The notes under the pieces: model-generated
The model's database searches: none
Seen by the model: the letters and a program-made list of their open reading frames with translations, nothing else
What the model was told of the DNA's origin: nothing
Position numbers and translations under genes: made by a program
Shown here: piece after piece, positions 52,324-60,992 of the stretch
Layout: every line of letters begins with the position of its first letter
Numbering within the stretch: the stretch's first letter is position 1
Origin: VRUE01 sp963712595
GTDB lineage: Bacteria; Actinomycetota; Thermoleophilia; Solirubrobacterales; 70-9
Assembly (NCBI GenBank): GCA_963712595.1
Contig: CAVQIM010000001.1
Span: 124,001 to 188,000 of the forward strand
DNA: 64,000 nucleotides
Reading direction: 5' to 3'

Positions 52324-53585
52324 TCCTGCTCCAGAACGAGCCGCTGCCCTCCGACCGGCACGTTTGGAACGAGTGCCGGGCGCTCCTCGGCGCCGGCTAC
52401 GACGTCACCGCGATCTGCCCGCGGGGCGAGCGGCGGGACCGCGATCGCTTCGAGCAGGTCGAGGGCGTGAAGATCCATCGCTATGAGCCGCGTCGCGCCG
52501 AGGGGAGCGCAAGCGCCTACGCGCTGGAGTACCTCGCGGCTCTCTGGAGCATGCGCCGCCTCGCCCGGCGCCTGGCGCGTTCGCGCCCGTTCGACATCGT
52601 CCACGCCTGCAGCCCCCCTGACTTCCTCCTCCTCGCCGCGCTCGGGCTGCGCCGCCGCGGCGCCCGCTTCGTCTTCGACCATCACGACCTCACGCCCGAG
52701 CTCTACCTGACGCGCTTCGGCGGCGGCCTCCTGCACCGCGCCACCCTCGCAGCCGAGCAGGTCGCCTTCCGCAGCGCCGACGTCGTGCTCTCCGTCAACG
52801 ACTCCTACCGCCGGGTCGCGATCGAGCGCGGCCGCCGCGACCCCGCCGACGTCGCCGTCGTTCGCACCGGACCGGACCTGACCCGCTTCGCCCCGAGCGA
52901 GCCCGATCCCAGCCTGAAGCGGGGAAAGCCGTTCCTGCTCAGCTACGTCGGCGTGATGGGGCCCCAGGACGGCATCGACGAGGCGCTGCGGGCGCTCGCC
53001 GAGCTGGGCCAGCTGCGCGACGACTGGCACGCGGTGTTCATGGGCGACGGCGACGTGATCGGGGAGATGCGTGCCCTGACGCGCGAGCTGGGGCTCGAGG
53101 GCCGCGTCGAGTTCACCGGCTGGGTCGAGCACGACACGATCTGCCGGGTGCTGTCCAGCTCCGACGTCTGCCTTGCGCCAGATCCGCGTAACGCGCTGAA
53201 CGACGTCTCCTCGATGGTCAAGATCTCCGAGTACATGGCGATGTCGCGGCCGATCGTCTCCTACGACCTCGCCGAGTCGCGGGTCGGGGCCGGCGAGGCT
53301 GCTGTCTTCGCCGCCGCCGGCGACCACGCCGGCTTTGCCCGCCTGGTCTCGGAATTGCTCGACGACCCGGCACGACGCACCAAGATGGGTGCGGCTGGCC
53401 GGGAACGGGTCGAGAACGTCCTCGCCTGGGAGCATCAAGAACGCTCGCTGCTCGCGGCCTACGCCCGCACGCTCTCGATGGGACCTGTACGAGAAAGTCG
53501 TTTGCAGGTCTTCCGTCGACTGTTCCTTCCGCGCCACAAGGTGCTCGCCGCTGCCGTCGAGCATCCCCGCGACGCCGTCGCCTAG
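52302..53585 (+). CDS. glycosyltransferase family 4
   Basis: A 427-residue GT-B enzyme. VLILLQNEPLPSDRHVWNEC at the N-terminus, FDIVHACSPPDFLLLAALGL and FVFDHHDLTPELYLTRFGGG are the acceptor half. LSYVGVMGPQDGIDEALRAL, AVFMGDGDVIGEMRAL and SSMVKISEYMAMSRPIVSYD (with the donor-binding glutamate) are the donor half. It resembles WbuB/fucosyltransferase-like proteins in exopolysaccharide loci. ATG at 52302 overlaps the deacetylase gene by 22 bases in another frame. It ends this run of genes; a 155-bp spacer with a TTGAAC-CC-GTTCAA palindrome (53690-53703) follows. Confidence 0.88.
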   Translation: MDGKRVLILLQNEPLPSDRHVWNECRALLGAGYDVTAICPRGERRDRDRFEQVEGVKIHRYEPRRAEGSASAYALEYLAALWSMRRLARRLARSRPFDIVHACSPPDFLLLAALGLRRRGARFVFDHHDLTPELYLTRFGGGLLHRATLAAEQVAFRSADVVLSVNDSYRRVAIERGRRDPADVAVVRTGPDLTRFAPSEPDPSLKRGKPFLLSYVGVMGPQDGIDEALRALAELGQLRDDWHAVFMGDGDVIGEMRALTRELGLEGRVEFTGWVEHDTICRVLSSSDVCLAPDPRNALNDVSSMVKISEYMAMSRPIVSYDLAESRVGAGEAAVFAAAGDHAGFARLVSELLDDPARRTKMGAAGRERVENVLAWEHQERSLLAAYARTLSMGPVRESRLQVFRRLFLPRHKVLAAAVEHPRDAVA

Positions 53586-53740
53586 CGCGCTCCGAGCCCC
53601 CGTTCGGCACGACACTTTTTGTCGGCCATTGTTTCGCGGCTTGGGATTCGGGAACTGACACTTCAGAAGCATTCATACGTTTGTCCAGATTGAACCCGTT
53701 CAATCTCCTCAAGCGGTTCGCCACACCGATACCTCCAGTC

Positions 53741-56404
53741 ATGAGCCGCCTCCCTCAGATACCTAAACTCGCCCTGGCCGCCTTCGCGCTCATACTCGCG
53801 CTCATCGGTCTCCAATCTCTCGCCGTCGCAAAGCTGCCACTGCAAGACCAACAAATTGCTCCGAGTCAGCTTCGGGTTTTCACTCATAAGGAATACGCCA
53901 AACTACTTCCGCGTATAGCCGCAACACACACATCCAGCACCGCGTCGAGAGACACAGACCACGAAGGCCTGAGCGACTGGACGGAGGTCAATCGCACTAA
54001 CACCGACTATCGCAGGGCGGACACGGACAGCGATGACCTCACAGATTGGACCGAGGTAAATAAGACCAAGACCAATCCGCGTAAGGCGGACACCGACGGC
54101 GATGGATTCAAGGACGGCACCGAGGTCACCGCCGGTTCCAACCCGCTCGACCCGAAAAGCGTCCCACAGCCCCCGGTGACGCCTCCTCCCCCACCGCCGG
54201 TCGATACCACTCCACCGGACACCACCATCGTCGCCGGACCTTCCGGGCCAACCACAGCGACCAGCGCGAGCTTCTCCTTCTCGTCGTCCGAGCAGAGCAC
54301 CTTCGCCTGCAAGCTGGACACAGCGAGCTGGACCTCCTGTGTATCGCCGGCGGCCTACTCGCTAGGGCTCGGCGGCCACACCTTCTCCGTGCGAGCCACC
54401 GATGCAGCCGGCAACCTCGACGCCACGCCGGCGACACGGAGCTGGACCGTCGAAGCACCACCCCCGCCACCTCCTGCCGACAACCCGGCCCATGCGGTCT
54501 GGGCCCCGCCCGTCGCGCCCCAGGCCGGTTCCCCGGTAACCCTCGACGGCAGTTCGTCCAGTGGCGACGGTCCGATCCTCTGCACTTGGTCCTTCGAGAG
54601 CCAGGACGGCAGCGCCGTCTACCAGACTCAGGGAGGGTGCAAAATCAACTTCACTTTTTCCGAAGCTGGGACGAAGTACGTGAAGCTCACCGCCCAGGAC
54701 GTTGACGGCGACACCGACTCGAGCAAGCTCTCTTTCGCGGTCTCCTCCGCAGTCGACTCCACGCCTCCGAACACGACGATCGATTCTGGCCCCTCGGGCA
54801 CGACCACCTCGACGGCTGCGAGCTTCGGCTTCTCCTCGAGCGAGTCCGGCTCCTCCTTCCAGTGCCAGCTGGACGGGTCTGGCTGGGGCGGATGCACCTC
54901 GCCGCGCGCTTACTCGGCATTGAGTCCTGGCAGCCATGCCTTCTCAGTGCGAGCCACCGATGCAGCCGGGAACGTCGACGCGACGCCGGCCACACGCAGC
55001 TGGACGGTAGAAGTGATGGTTGAACCGCCCCCTGGCGATACGACACCTCCGAACACAACTATCTCCTCGATGCCAACCAGCACCACAACCGAAACGTCGG
55101 CGAGCTTCTCATTCACCTCGAATGAGTCGGGCTCCACGTTCGAGTGCAAGCTCGACTCCGGCGGATTCGCATCCTGCCCGACGCCAAAGGCCTACTCAGG
55201 TCTGGCGATCGGCAGTCATGCCTTCTCGGTGCGAGCCACCGATGCAGCCGGGAACGTCGACGCGACGCCGGCAAGCTACAGCTGGACCGTCCAGGCGACG
55301 GAACCGCCCCCGCCACCCCCACCGGGATCGGGATGCGCCTCCGGCTCGACCAACGCCACCTCTGCCTCGGCCGTCACCAGCGCCGTCTCCTCTGGCAAAA
55401 ACGTCTGCGTCACCGCCAATGTCGGCGACGTCAATTTCGTCAACATGGGCAAAAAGGCGGTTGTGATCTCGACCGAAGGCGGGTCGATGGACCACCTCGA
55501 GATCCAGGGCACGACCGACCTTACCCTTCGCTCTGCCCGCTTCACCTCGGTGACGATGCGCGGCGCCCACCGCACGACGATCGAAGGTTCCACCATAGGT
55601 GGCACCCCGACCAATCGCTCCTACGACCAGCTGATCTTCATGCCGGACGAAAGCAACGACGTGACGATCAAAGACAACGACATCGGCTGGACGAAAGCGG
55701 ACAACTCGGGCAATACCGGCTACGGCTGTCGCTGCTATGGCACCGTCAACCGGCTCCATTTCGTCGGCAACAAGATTCACGACATCGCCGCCGACGGCTT
55801 CCAGGGCGTCAACGGCAACGACGTCCTCATCGACCGCAACGAGATCGGGCCCGTGGGCGCGAACTCGGACTCCAGCGAGCACTCCGACAACATCCAGATC
55901 ACCGGCAATGACTCGAACCTGCGGATAACCAACAACTGGATCCACCACCAGGGTTACTTCGAAGGCAAAGTCACCGGCAACGCCGGCTCCACCTACATCC
56001 ACGGTGGCTCCTCCGGCTCGCTGATCTACGAAAACAACCTGGTCGAAATCGCCCGGGGACGCACTGAGATATGCGGCCTGGGCACGGGTGGAACCTCGCG
56101 CTCGAACATCACGATCCGGCGCAACACCTGGGTCGAAGGCGGTCAGGCCTTCACCGGCTTCCCCAGCTTCGAGTGGGATTGCGACTCCGGCTCCGGCAAC
56201 GTCGTCGAACGCAACATCGCCGTCGATCCCGACGGGGGCTTTGCCCAAGACGGCTCGACCGGGGCTGCCACGTTCTCCAGCAACCTTTGGGGCCAGCCCT
56301 CGCTGGTTACCCTCGACGCGCAGGGGAACTGCACCTCCGCCAATTGCAATCCCGCCAGTCAGGAAGCAATCGGCTACCGCAAACCCAGCGGGGTGCGCTG
56401 GTAG
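53741..56404 (+). CDS. secreted calcium-repeat / Ig-like / parallel beta-helix protein
   Basis: An 887-residue protein from ATG 53741 (a TTG at 53681 is an alternative). A signal sequence, LALAAFALILALIGLQSLAV, is followed by calcium-loop repeats (DTDHEGLSD, DTDSDDLTD, DTDGDGFKD). Ig-like domains come next, each with CxLD and VRATDAAGNxDATPA motifs, plus one PKD-like domain in the middle (HAVWAPPVAPQAGSPVTLDG). The C-terminal ~340 residues are a parallel beta-helix very similar to the protein at 38253 (identical runs such as DIGWTKAD and NTGYGCRCYG). Extra Ig domains make it longer. The first ~150 bases are less GC-rich than the neighbours. It is likely an extracellular glycan-binding or -modifying protein. 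Confidence 0.8.
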   Translation: MSRLPQIPKLALAAFALILALIGLQSLAVAKLPLQDQQIAPSQLRVFTHKEYAKLLPRIAATHTSSTASRDTDHEGLSDWTEVNRTNTDYRRADTDSDDLTDWTEVNKTKTNPRKADTDGDGFKDGTEVTAGSNPLDPKSVPQPPVTPPPPPPVDTTPPDTTIVAGPSGPTTATSASFSFSSSEQSTFACKLDTASWTSCVSPAAYSLGLGGHTFSVRATDAAGNLDATPATRSWTVEAPPPPPPADNPAHAVWAPPVAPQAGSPVTLDGSSSSGDGPILCTWSFESQDGSAVYQTQGGCKINFTFSEAGTKYVKLTAQDVDGDTDSSKLSFAVSSAVDSTPPNTTIDSGPSGTTTSTAASFGFSSSESGSSFQCQLDGSGWGGCTSPRAYSALSPGSHAFSVRATDAAGNVDATPATRSWTVEVMVEPPPGDTTPPNTTISSMPTSTTTETSASFSFTSNESGSTFECKLDSGGFASCPTPKAYSGLAIGSHAFSVRATDAAGNVDATPASYSWTVQATEPPPPPPPGSGCASGSTNATSASAVTSAVSSGKNVCVTANVGDVNFVNMGKKAVVISTEGGSMDHLEIQGTTDLTLRSARFTSVTMRGAHRTTIEGSTIGGTPTNRSYDQLIFMPDESNDVTIKDNDIGWTKADNSGNTGYGCRCYGTVNRLHFVGNKIHDIAADGFQGVNGNDVLIDRNEIGPVGANSDSSEHSDNIQITGNDSNLRITNNWIHHQGYFEGKVTGNAGSTYIHGGSSGSLIYENNLVEIARGRTEICGLGTGGTSRSNITIRRNTWVEGGQAFTGFPSFEWDCDSGSGNVVERNIAVDPDGGFAQDGSTGAATFSSNLWGQPSLVTLDAQGNCTSANCNPASQEAIGYRKPSGVRW

Positions 56405-56407
56405 GGG

Positions 56408-57676
56408 ATGTGGCACGCTCCGCGGGTGAGCTTCAGCAGCCCCCGCGGAGCGCCCGCCAGGCAACCTCTCGCCAGGGGCATCGGGATCCTCCCGGTGCCC
56501 CTGGCTCTTATCGCGGCGGTGTCGGTGGTCGCCGGCTGCTCTGGCGGTGACGCAACCGTGGAGAGCGCTCGTCCCGAGCGTGCCACGGCCTGCACCGTCA
56601 CCCTCTCGCCCCACGCGCACCTCGCGCCCGCCCTCGCGAACGCCACCTCGGGGGACGTGCTGTGCTTGCGCGCTGGCAATTACCCCGGCGCTCGGATCCC
56701 GGCGGCGACGAGCCGCGAGCCCTCCAACGTGACGATCACCTCGGCGCCCGGTGGCTCGGCCGTCTTCACCGGCGAGCTCGCCTTCGACGGCGCAAAGCAC
56801 CTGCGCATCGAGGGCCTCAACTTCAGAAGCGGCCTCGCCTTCACACCGGCCGCGTCCGACGTCGAGGTGGTCGGCAACGACCTCACCGGCCCGGGCGGCA
56901 TCTTCTTCTTCGGCGACCCCGGCCAGCAGGGCAGGGTCGAATCGGTGCTGATCGAAGACAACCACATCCACGACATCGCCTACACCGGGCCGCAGGCGGT
57001 CTACCGCGGCTACGGGATCAAATCGATCGGGAGCCAACGCGACTTCACGGTCAGGGACAACACGATCGAGAGCGTCGCCGCCGACTACATCCAGACCGAC
57101 CAGGCCAACGACTGGACCGTCGAAGGGAACACATTTCTAGGCCCATCGCTGGTCGCCGGCCACCCTGAGGAGCACCAAGACCTCTGGCAGATCTACGCCG
57201 GCGGCAGGGACATCGTCTTCTCCCACAACGTCGCCCGCGACACCGGGACGAGCCAGTCGCTGCTCTTCCAGCTGACCTATCCGGGCGACCGCTTCTCCGA
57301 CGTCACGGTCGTCGACAACCTCTTCGACCGCGACTCCCGTGGCTACAGCTGTCAGATCTACCAGGCCGACGGACTCCTCTTCCGCGAGAACACCGTCGTC
57401 GGCTCTCGCTGGGGCTGTCTCTTCCGCGACGACGACCGCTACCCGCCAGGGTCGGGGTACCGGGTCGAGCGCAACGTCTTCGCCGCACGCGAAGGCTCCG
57501 ACATGGGCGTCGAGGGCAGGGCGGGAAACTGGGGCACCTACGACTACAACGTCACCGCCGACGAGACCGCGATCGGCCCCCACTCGCTCCGGGACTGGGT
57601 CCCCGCCTGGGGGAACAGCGTCGACTACCAGCCGCTGGGCCTCCCCTTCGAAGCGGGATACACACCCGGGAGGTAG
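56408..57676 (+). CDS. parallel beta-helix lipoprotein
   Basis: A 422-residue exported protein. PLALIAAVSVVAGCSGG carries a lipobox (VAGC) and predicts lipid attachment at Cys44. The rest has beta-helix coil patterns (VESVLIEDNHIHDIAYTGPQ, FTVRDNTIESVAADYIQTDQ, DVTVVDNLFDRDSRGYSCQ). These resemble poly-sugar lyases or epimerases, and it is the third such protein in this locus. The ATG lies only 4 bases after the previous stop with no good ribosome binding site. Two strong hairpins (56416-56452 and 56471-56505) lie in the first 33 codons. Convergent with the polymerase gene 14 bases away. Confidence 0.78.
   Translation: MWHAPRVSFSSPRGAPARQPLARGIGILPVPLALIAAVSVVAGCSGGDATVESARPERATACTVTLSPHAHLAPALANATSGDVLCLRAGNYPGARIPAATSREPSNVTITSAPGGSAVFTGELAFDGAKHLRIEGLNFRSGLAFTPAASDVEVVGNDLTGPGGIFFFGDPGQQGRVESVLIEDNHIHDIAYTGPQAVYRGYGIKSIGSQRDFTVRDNTIESVAADYIQTDQANDWTVEGNTFLGPSLVAGHPEEHQDLWQIYAGGRDIVFSHNVARDTGTSQSLLFQLTYPGDRFSDVTVVDNLFDRDSRGYSCQIYQADGLLFRENTVVGSRWGCLFRDDDRYPPGSGYRVERNVFAAREGSDMGVEGRAGNWGTYDYNVTADETAIGPHSLRDWVPAWGNSVDYQPLGLPFEAGYTPGR
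56416..56505 (+). promoter_or_regulatory. two strong hairpins over the lipoprotein gene start
   Basis: CGCTCCGCGGG (56416-56426) pairs perfectly with CCCGCGGAGCG (56442-56452). Then GCCAGGGGCATCGGG (56471-56485) pairs with CCCGGTGCCCCTGGC (56491-56505) using one T-G wobble, around a 5-base loop. Both sit within codons 3-33. They could limit ribosome access or cause partial termination between the two beta-helix genes. No T-tract follows the second one. Confidence 0.5.
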
Positions 57677-57689
57677 GGGCTTAATCCCT

Positions 57690-59081
57690 CTAGGCCGCAG
57701 ACCCGGCCGGCACGGCCCGTCGTGGCGCAAGCGGCCGCCATACCCCAGCTGGCACTTCCACCGAAGCCGCACAGGTGCACATCGCCGCCATGAAGAGGAA
57801 CAGGTAAGGCGCCTGCGGGAAGGAGAGGATGTCGTAGAGCGCCGTGGCCACGCCGAAGGCCAGGCAGCCGGCGCTCGCCGCGAGGGCCGGCGGGCCCCGC
57901 AGGGGATTGTCGGAGCGCAGCACCGAGCGAACGATGAACAGCGGCGTCACGATCAGGGCGATGAAGGCGAGCAGGCCGAGCCCACCCACCTGGTAGACCT
58001 CGCCCAGGTACTCGTTGTCGAAGATCCGGTAGGTGTCGAGACGGATCGAGTCGAGCGTCCCGTACCCCCGGCCGAGCAGCGGATGGGTGAGGAGATCGGG
58101 GACGACGGCCGGGTAGTCGGACGTTCGCCCCTCGGTCGAGGCTTTGCTGTCGGCCTTGCCGAACTCCTGGATCGTGCTGAAGACACCCGGCGCGACGGCC
58201 AGGGCGATCGCCAGGGCGACGATCCCGAAGGGCGCCAGGCGCAGGAGCTGGCGCGGGCGCAGGACGAAGAGGGCAAGGAGGGCGAAGGCCGGGACCACCG
58301 CCCCCGACTTTCGCTGTGTGATCATCGCCCCGGCGACGATCACGCCGGCGGCGAGGACCCAGAGCAGGCGCCGGCGCGTGGTCGGCGCGATCGCGGCGAG
58401 GACCACCGCGAACGGCAGCGCCATGCCGAGCAGCGAGGTGACGGAAAGGGGGTGCCGGGTCGGACCGGTGATGGTTGGCCGGCCGCGGTTGAAGGCGGGA
58501 TCGATTTCGGTCGGCGAGGGGTCGACGTCGGCGATCGGCGAGAGCACCGTGGTGGCGGTGCTGTAGAAGACGTTGTAGCCGGTCTTCATCTCGTAGATCG
58601 TCCCGGTCGCGGTCAGCACGGCGAGGACGGCGATCAGGACGGTGAAGGGGCGCAGCTCGGCGACCCGCAGCGTCAGCGAGATGATCGCGAAGATCGCGAC
58701 CAGGCCGATCAGGACCGCGAGGCGCTTCTGGGCGACTTCCCATTCGCCGAGGTTCGTGATCCGGTCGATGTTGACCACGATGCTCGTCACCGCCAAGAAG
58801 AAGAAGGCGATCATCCCCGCCGCCCAGCCGCGCGAGCGCAGCCTCACGACCTTCTCCCGACCGCCGACCACGGCCCCGGCCAGCCAGACGGCGACGATCA
58901 CAGCGACGAAGAAGCGATCGAAGTCCGAGCTGAAGGGAAGGTGGACCTTGAGGTGTATCCCGTCGATCGGGAGGAGAAAGATCGCGGTGACGAACCCGGC
59001 GATCAACCAGGGCAGGGGCCGGCGGGTACGCGGCCAGGCATCCGCCGTGTAGACGGCGTCGGGTGGCGTTCCCGGCCCCAA
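57690..59081 (-). CDS. Wzy/O-antigen ligase-family polymerase
   Basis: A ~463-residue polytopic membrane protein with about 11-12 hydrophobic helices. The long extracytoplasmic loop holds LLTHPLLGRGYGTLDSI, the typical O-antigen ligase/polymerase motif. FDNEYLGEVYQVGGLGLLAF follows. Family members polymerise lipid-linked repeats or ligate polymer to an acceptor. The start is a TTG at 59081 straight after the previous stop, supported by GAGAGGG; no ATG or GTG gives a sensible N-terminus. It forms an operon with the two chain-length genes upstream. Confidence 0.85.
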   Translation of the reverse strand: MGPGTPPDAVYTADAWPRTRRPLPWLIAGFVTAIFLLPIDGIHLKVHLPFSSDFDRFFVAVIVAVWLAGAVVGGREKVVRLRSRGWAAGMIAFFFLAVTSIVVNIDRITNLGEWEVAQKRLAVLIGLVAIFAIISLTLRVAELRPFTVLIAVLAVLTATGTIYEMKTGYNVFYSTATTVLSPIADVDPSPTEIDPAFNRGRPTITGPTRHPLSVTSLLGMALPFAVVLAAIAPTTRRRLLWVLAAGVIVAGAMITQRKSGAVVPAFALLALFVLRPRQLLRLAPFGIVALAIALAVAPGVFSTIQEFGKADSKASTEGRTSDYPAVVPDLLTHPLLGRGYGTLDSIRLDTYRIFDNEYLGEVYQVGGLGLLAFIALIVTPLFIVRSVLRSDNPLRGPPALAASAGCLAFGVATALYDILSFPQAPYLFLFMAAMCTCAASVEVPAGVWRPLAPRRAVPAGSAA

Positions 59082-59082
59082 C

Positions 59083-59925
59083 TCAGCGGGCCCTCTCGTG
59101 CTCGGGGTCCGGGCGCGGGACCGCTTTCCCCGGCCCGTGACCGTTCCGTCGGCGGCGGGGGCTGCCGTCGGATCTCACGCCTTCCCCCTCGCCCAGCTCG
59201 CGCCAGCCGCGCGCGATCGTCTGGGCCGGCACGAGCAGCAGGCACCAGCCGATCAGGACGACGATGAAGACGAGGGTCGCGATCTGCAGACTCGCGCTTT
59301 CGTTCACAACCCCGCCGACGGCGCGGCCGAGCTTGCGAACCTCCACGCGGCGATCGAGCGGGGTGTCCTCGCGGGCCTGGATTCCCCCGATGTAGCCGCG
59401 CAGCGCGGCGGGCGCCGCCGAGGCGAGGGCGAGGGCCTCCTCGGTGGTCGGGGCCTGAGCGAAGACCGAGATGATCGGCAGCTCCGGGCTGTTCTCGAAG
59501 CGGATTCGGTAGAGCGCCCGCTCGCCGAGGATCTGCGAGCTGCGCCTCTCGGCGGTGGGCACCCGCTGGAATTCGGGGACGTTGAGGTCGTAGGGCCCCT
59601 GGGCCTCGATCCCGTCGATCGGAAGCTTTGCCTCGCGGGCGATCAGGGCGAGTGCCTCGGGGCTGGTCATGAAGCGGGCGAAGACGCCGGCCCGCGTGTT
59701 CAGCGGTTCGATGTCGTTGGCGACGTCGGCGAAGGTGGAGTCGGGCGTGTCGATCAGGATCTGCGTCGAGGCCGTGGCGAAGACGTTCGTGCGGCTCTTC
59801 ATCCCGGGCGGAAACAGGCTCACCTGGTAGATGCTGAGCAGGGCGGCGATCGCGGCTATCACCGCGCCCAGAACCACCAGGCGCCGCCGGCGCCGCAGCG
59901 TTTTTAGAGTCCGCGCGAGCTCCAT
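59083..59925 (-). CDS. Wzz-like chain-length/polysaccharide co-polymerase protein (copy 2)
   Basis: A 280-residue protein. A strong AGGAGG site 6 bases before ATG 59925 fixes the start. MELARTLKTLRRRRRLVVLG leads into TM1 (about residues 17-37), then a large extracytoplasmic region, and TM2 (IATLVFIVVLIGWCLLLVPA) near 225-245. The cytoplasmic tail is basic and lacks kinase motifs. The layout is that of a Wzz-type co-polymerase, though with an unusual PPGMKSRTNVFATASTQILI region shared with the neighbouring paralogue at 59957. It probably controls polymer length together with the Wzy protein encoded next. Confidence 0.8.
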   Translation of the reverse strand: MELARTLKTLRRRRRLVVLGAVIAAIAALLSIYQVSLFPPGMKSRTNVFATASTQILIDTPDSTFADVANDIEPLNTRAGVFARFMTSPEALALIAREAKLPIDGIEAQGPYDLNVPEFQRVPTAERRSSQILGERALYRIRFENSPELPIISVFAQAPTTEEALALASAAPAALRGYIGGIQAREDTPLDRRVEVRKLGRAVGGVVNESASLQIATLVFIVVLIGWCLLLVPAQTIARGWRELGEGEGVRSDGSPRRRRNGHGPGKAVPRPDPEHERAR

Positions 59926-59956
59926 CGGATCCTCCTCGCGGTGTGTGCGGTCGCGG

Positions 59957-60805
59957 TCATGGCTCGCGACGTCGCCCGATCCAGGCCGCCTCGTCCGCGC
60001 CCTCTTCGGGATTGCCGCCACCGCCACCGGCAAGGTGAAGGATTTCGGGCTCCTGCTCTTCCCCGGCCTCGGGCCCGGGGGGCGCATCGTCCGGATCGGC
60101 CGCCGTCCAGGCGGCCTTGAAGCGCGGCACGCCCAGGATCAGGCCGACGCACAGCGCCAGGACGACGAAGAAGAGCGCCAGCGCCGCCTTCTTGCCGAGC
60201 GCTTCGTCGTTCATCGCCGCCTGCGCCGGACCGAGGACCCGGAACTCGATCCGCTTGTCGGCGGGGGTCCCCTGTTGAGCTTGGACCGACTCGACCACCT
60301 CGCGAACGGCCTTGGGGGCGGCCGAGGCAAGCGCGCGCGCTTCGTCGACGGTCGGGGCGCGGGTCACCACCTTGACGATTGGAAGTTCTTCGGGCTGGGT
60401 TATCGCGATGCCGTACGGGTGCAGCTGCAGCGGTTCCTGACCGACCCCGGGAGCCTCGCCGGGGAACGGCGTCGGACCGGCGACGTCGATCTGATCGAAG
60501 GGAATGTCGCTGTCCTTGGCGATCTGACGAACCACGTTGCCGCCCGCTATCAGCCGCGCGAAGACGCCGGCGCGGGTCGTCAGGCCGGTGAGATCGCGCC
60601 GCGAGTCGGCGAGCGGCGAGCGGGCGGAGTCGATCAGGATTTCGATCGAGCCCTGGGCGTCGACCTGCGTGCGCTTGGAGATCCCCGGCGGCGAGACGCT
60701 CACCTGGTAGACGACGACGACCGGGATCGCGATCGCCGCGACGACCGACAGGACCAGAAGCACCTTGCGGCGCCAGAGCTCCTTCAAAAGCAAGATCAGG
60801 TTCAA
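59957..60805 (-). CDS. Wzz-like chain-length/polysaccharide co-polymerase protein (copy 1)
   Basis: A 282-residue paralogue of the next gene, 31 bases upstream. MNLILLLKELWRRKVLLVLS starts TM1 (about 14-34). PPGISKRTQVDAQGSIEILI and TRAGVFARLIAGGNVV match the corresponding parts of copy 2 (TRAGVFARFMTSPEAL). TM2 (ALALFFVVLALCVGLILGVP) is near 213-233. The C-terminal ~50 residues are acidic and glycine-rich (LAGGGGGNPEEGADEAAW). No tyrosine kinase domain or gene is visible. The two may form a hetero-oligomer. It heads the chain-length/polymerase operon and is divergent from the dehydrogenase gene, with a 187-bp spacer lacking clear signals. Confidence 0.8.
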   Translation of the reverse strand: MNLILLLKELWRRKVLLVLSVVAAIAIPVVVVYQVSVSPPGISKRTQVDAQGSIEILIDSARSPLADSRRDLTGLTTRAGVFARLIAGGNVVRQIAKDSDIPFDQIDVAGPTPFPGEAPGVGQEPLQLHPYGIAITQPEELPIVKVVTRAPTVDEARALASAAPKAVREVVESVQAQQGTPADKRIEFRVLGPAQAAMNDEALGKKAALALFFVVLALCVGLILGVPRFKAAWTAADPDDAPPGPEAGEEQEPEILHLAGGGGGNPEEGADEAAWIGRRREP

Positions 60806-60992
60806 GTCGTCTCCAGGGTCGGTCGGTCGGTAGAGGCGGCGGTCTTGATAAGAACGAAAGGGGCGGTGAGAACTTCTGCGTCCCGGCGCCCGCCGTACCG
60901 GCTTTTAATCAGACCTCCCCTCCCCCGTTTTTCCACCCCCCGATTTCGGTGGCCTTCAAAAGGGCGGGGATTCAAAAGGCGTTTGTTGATCG

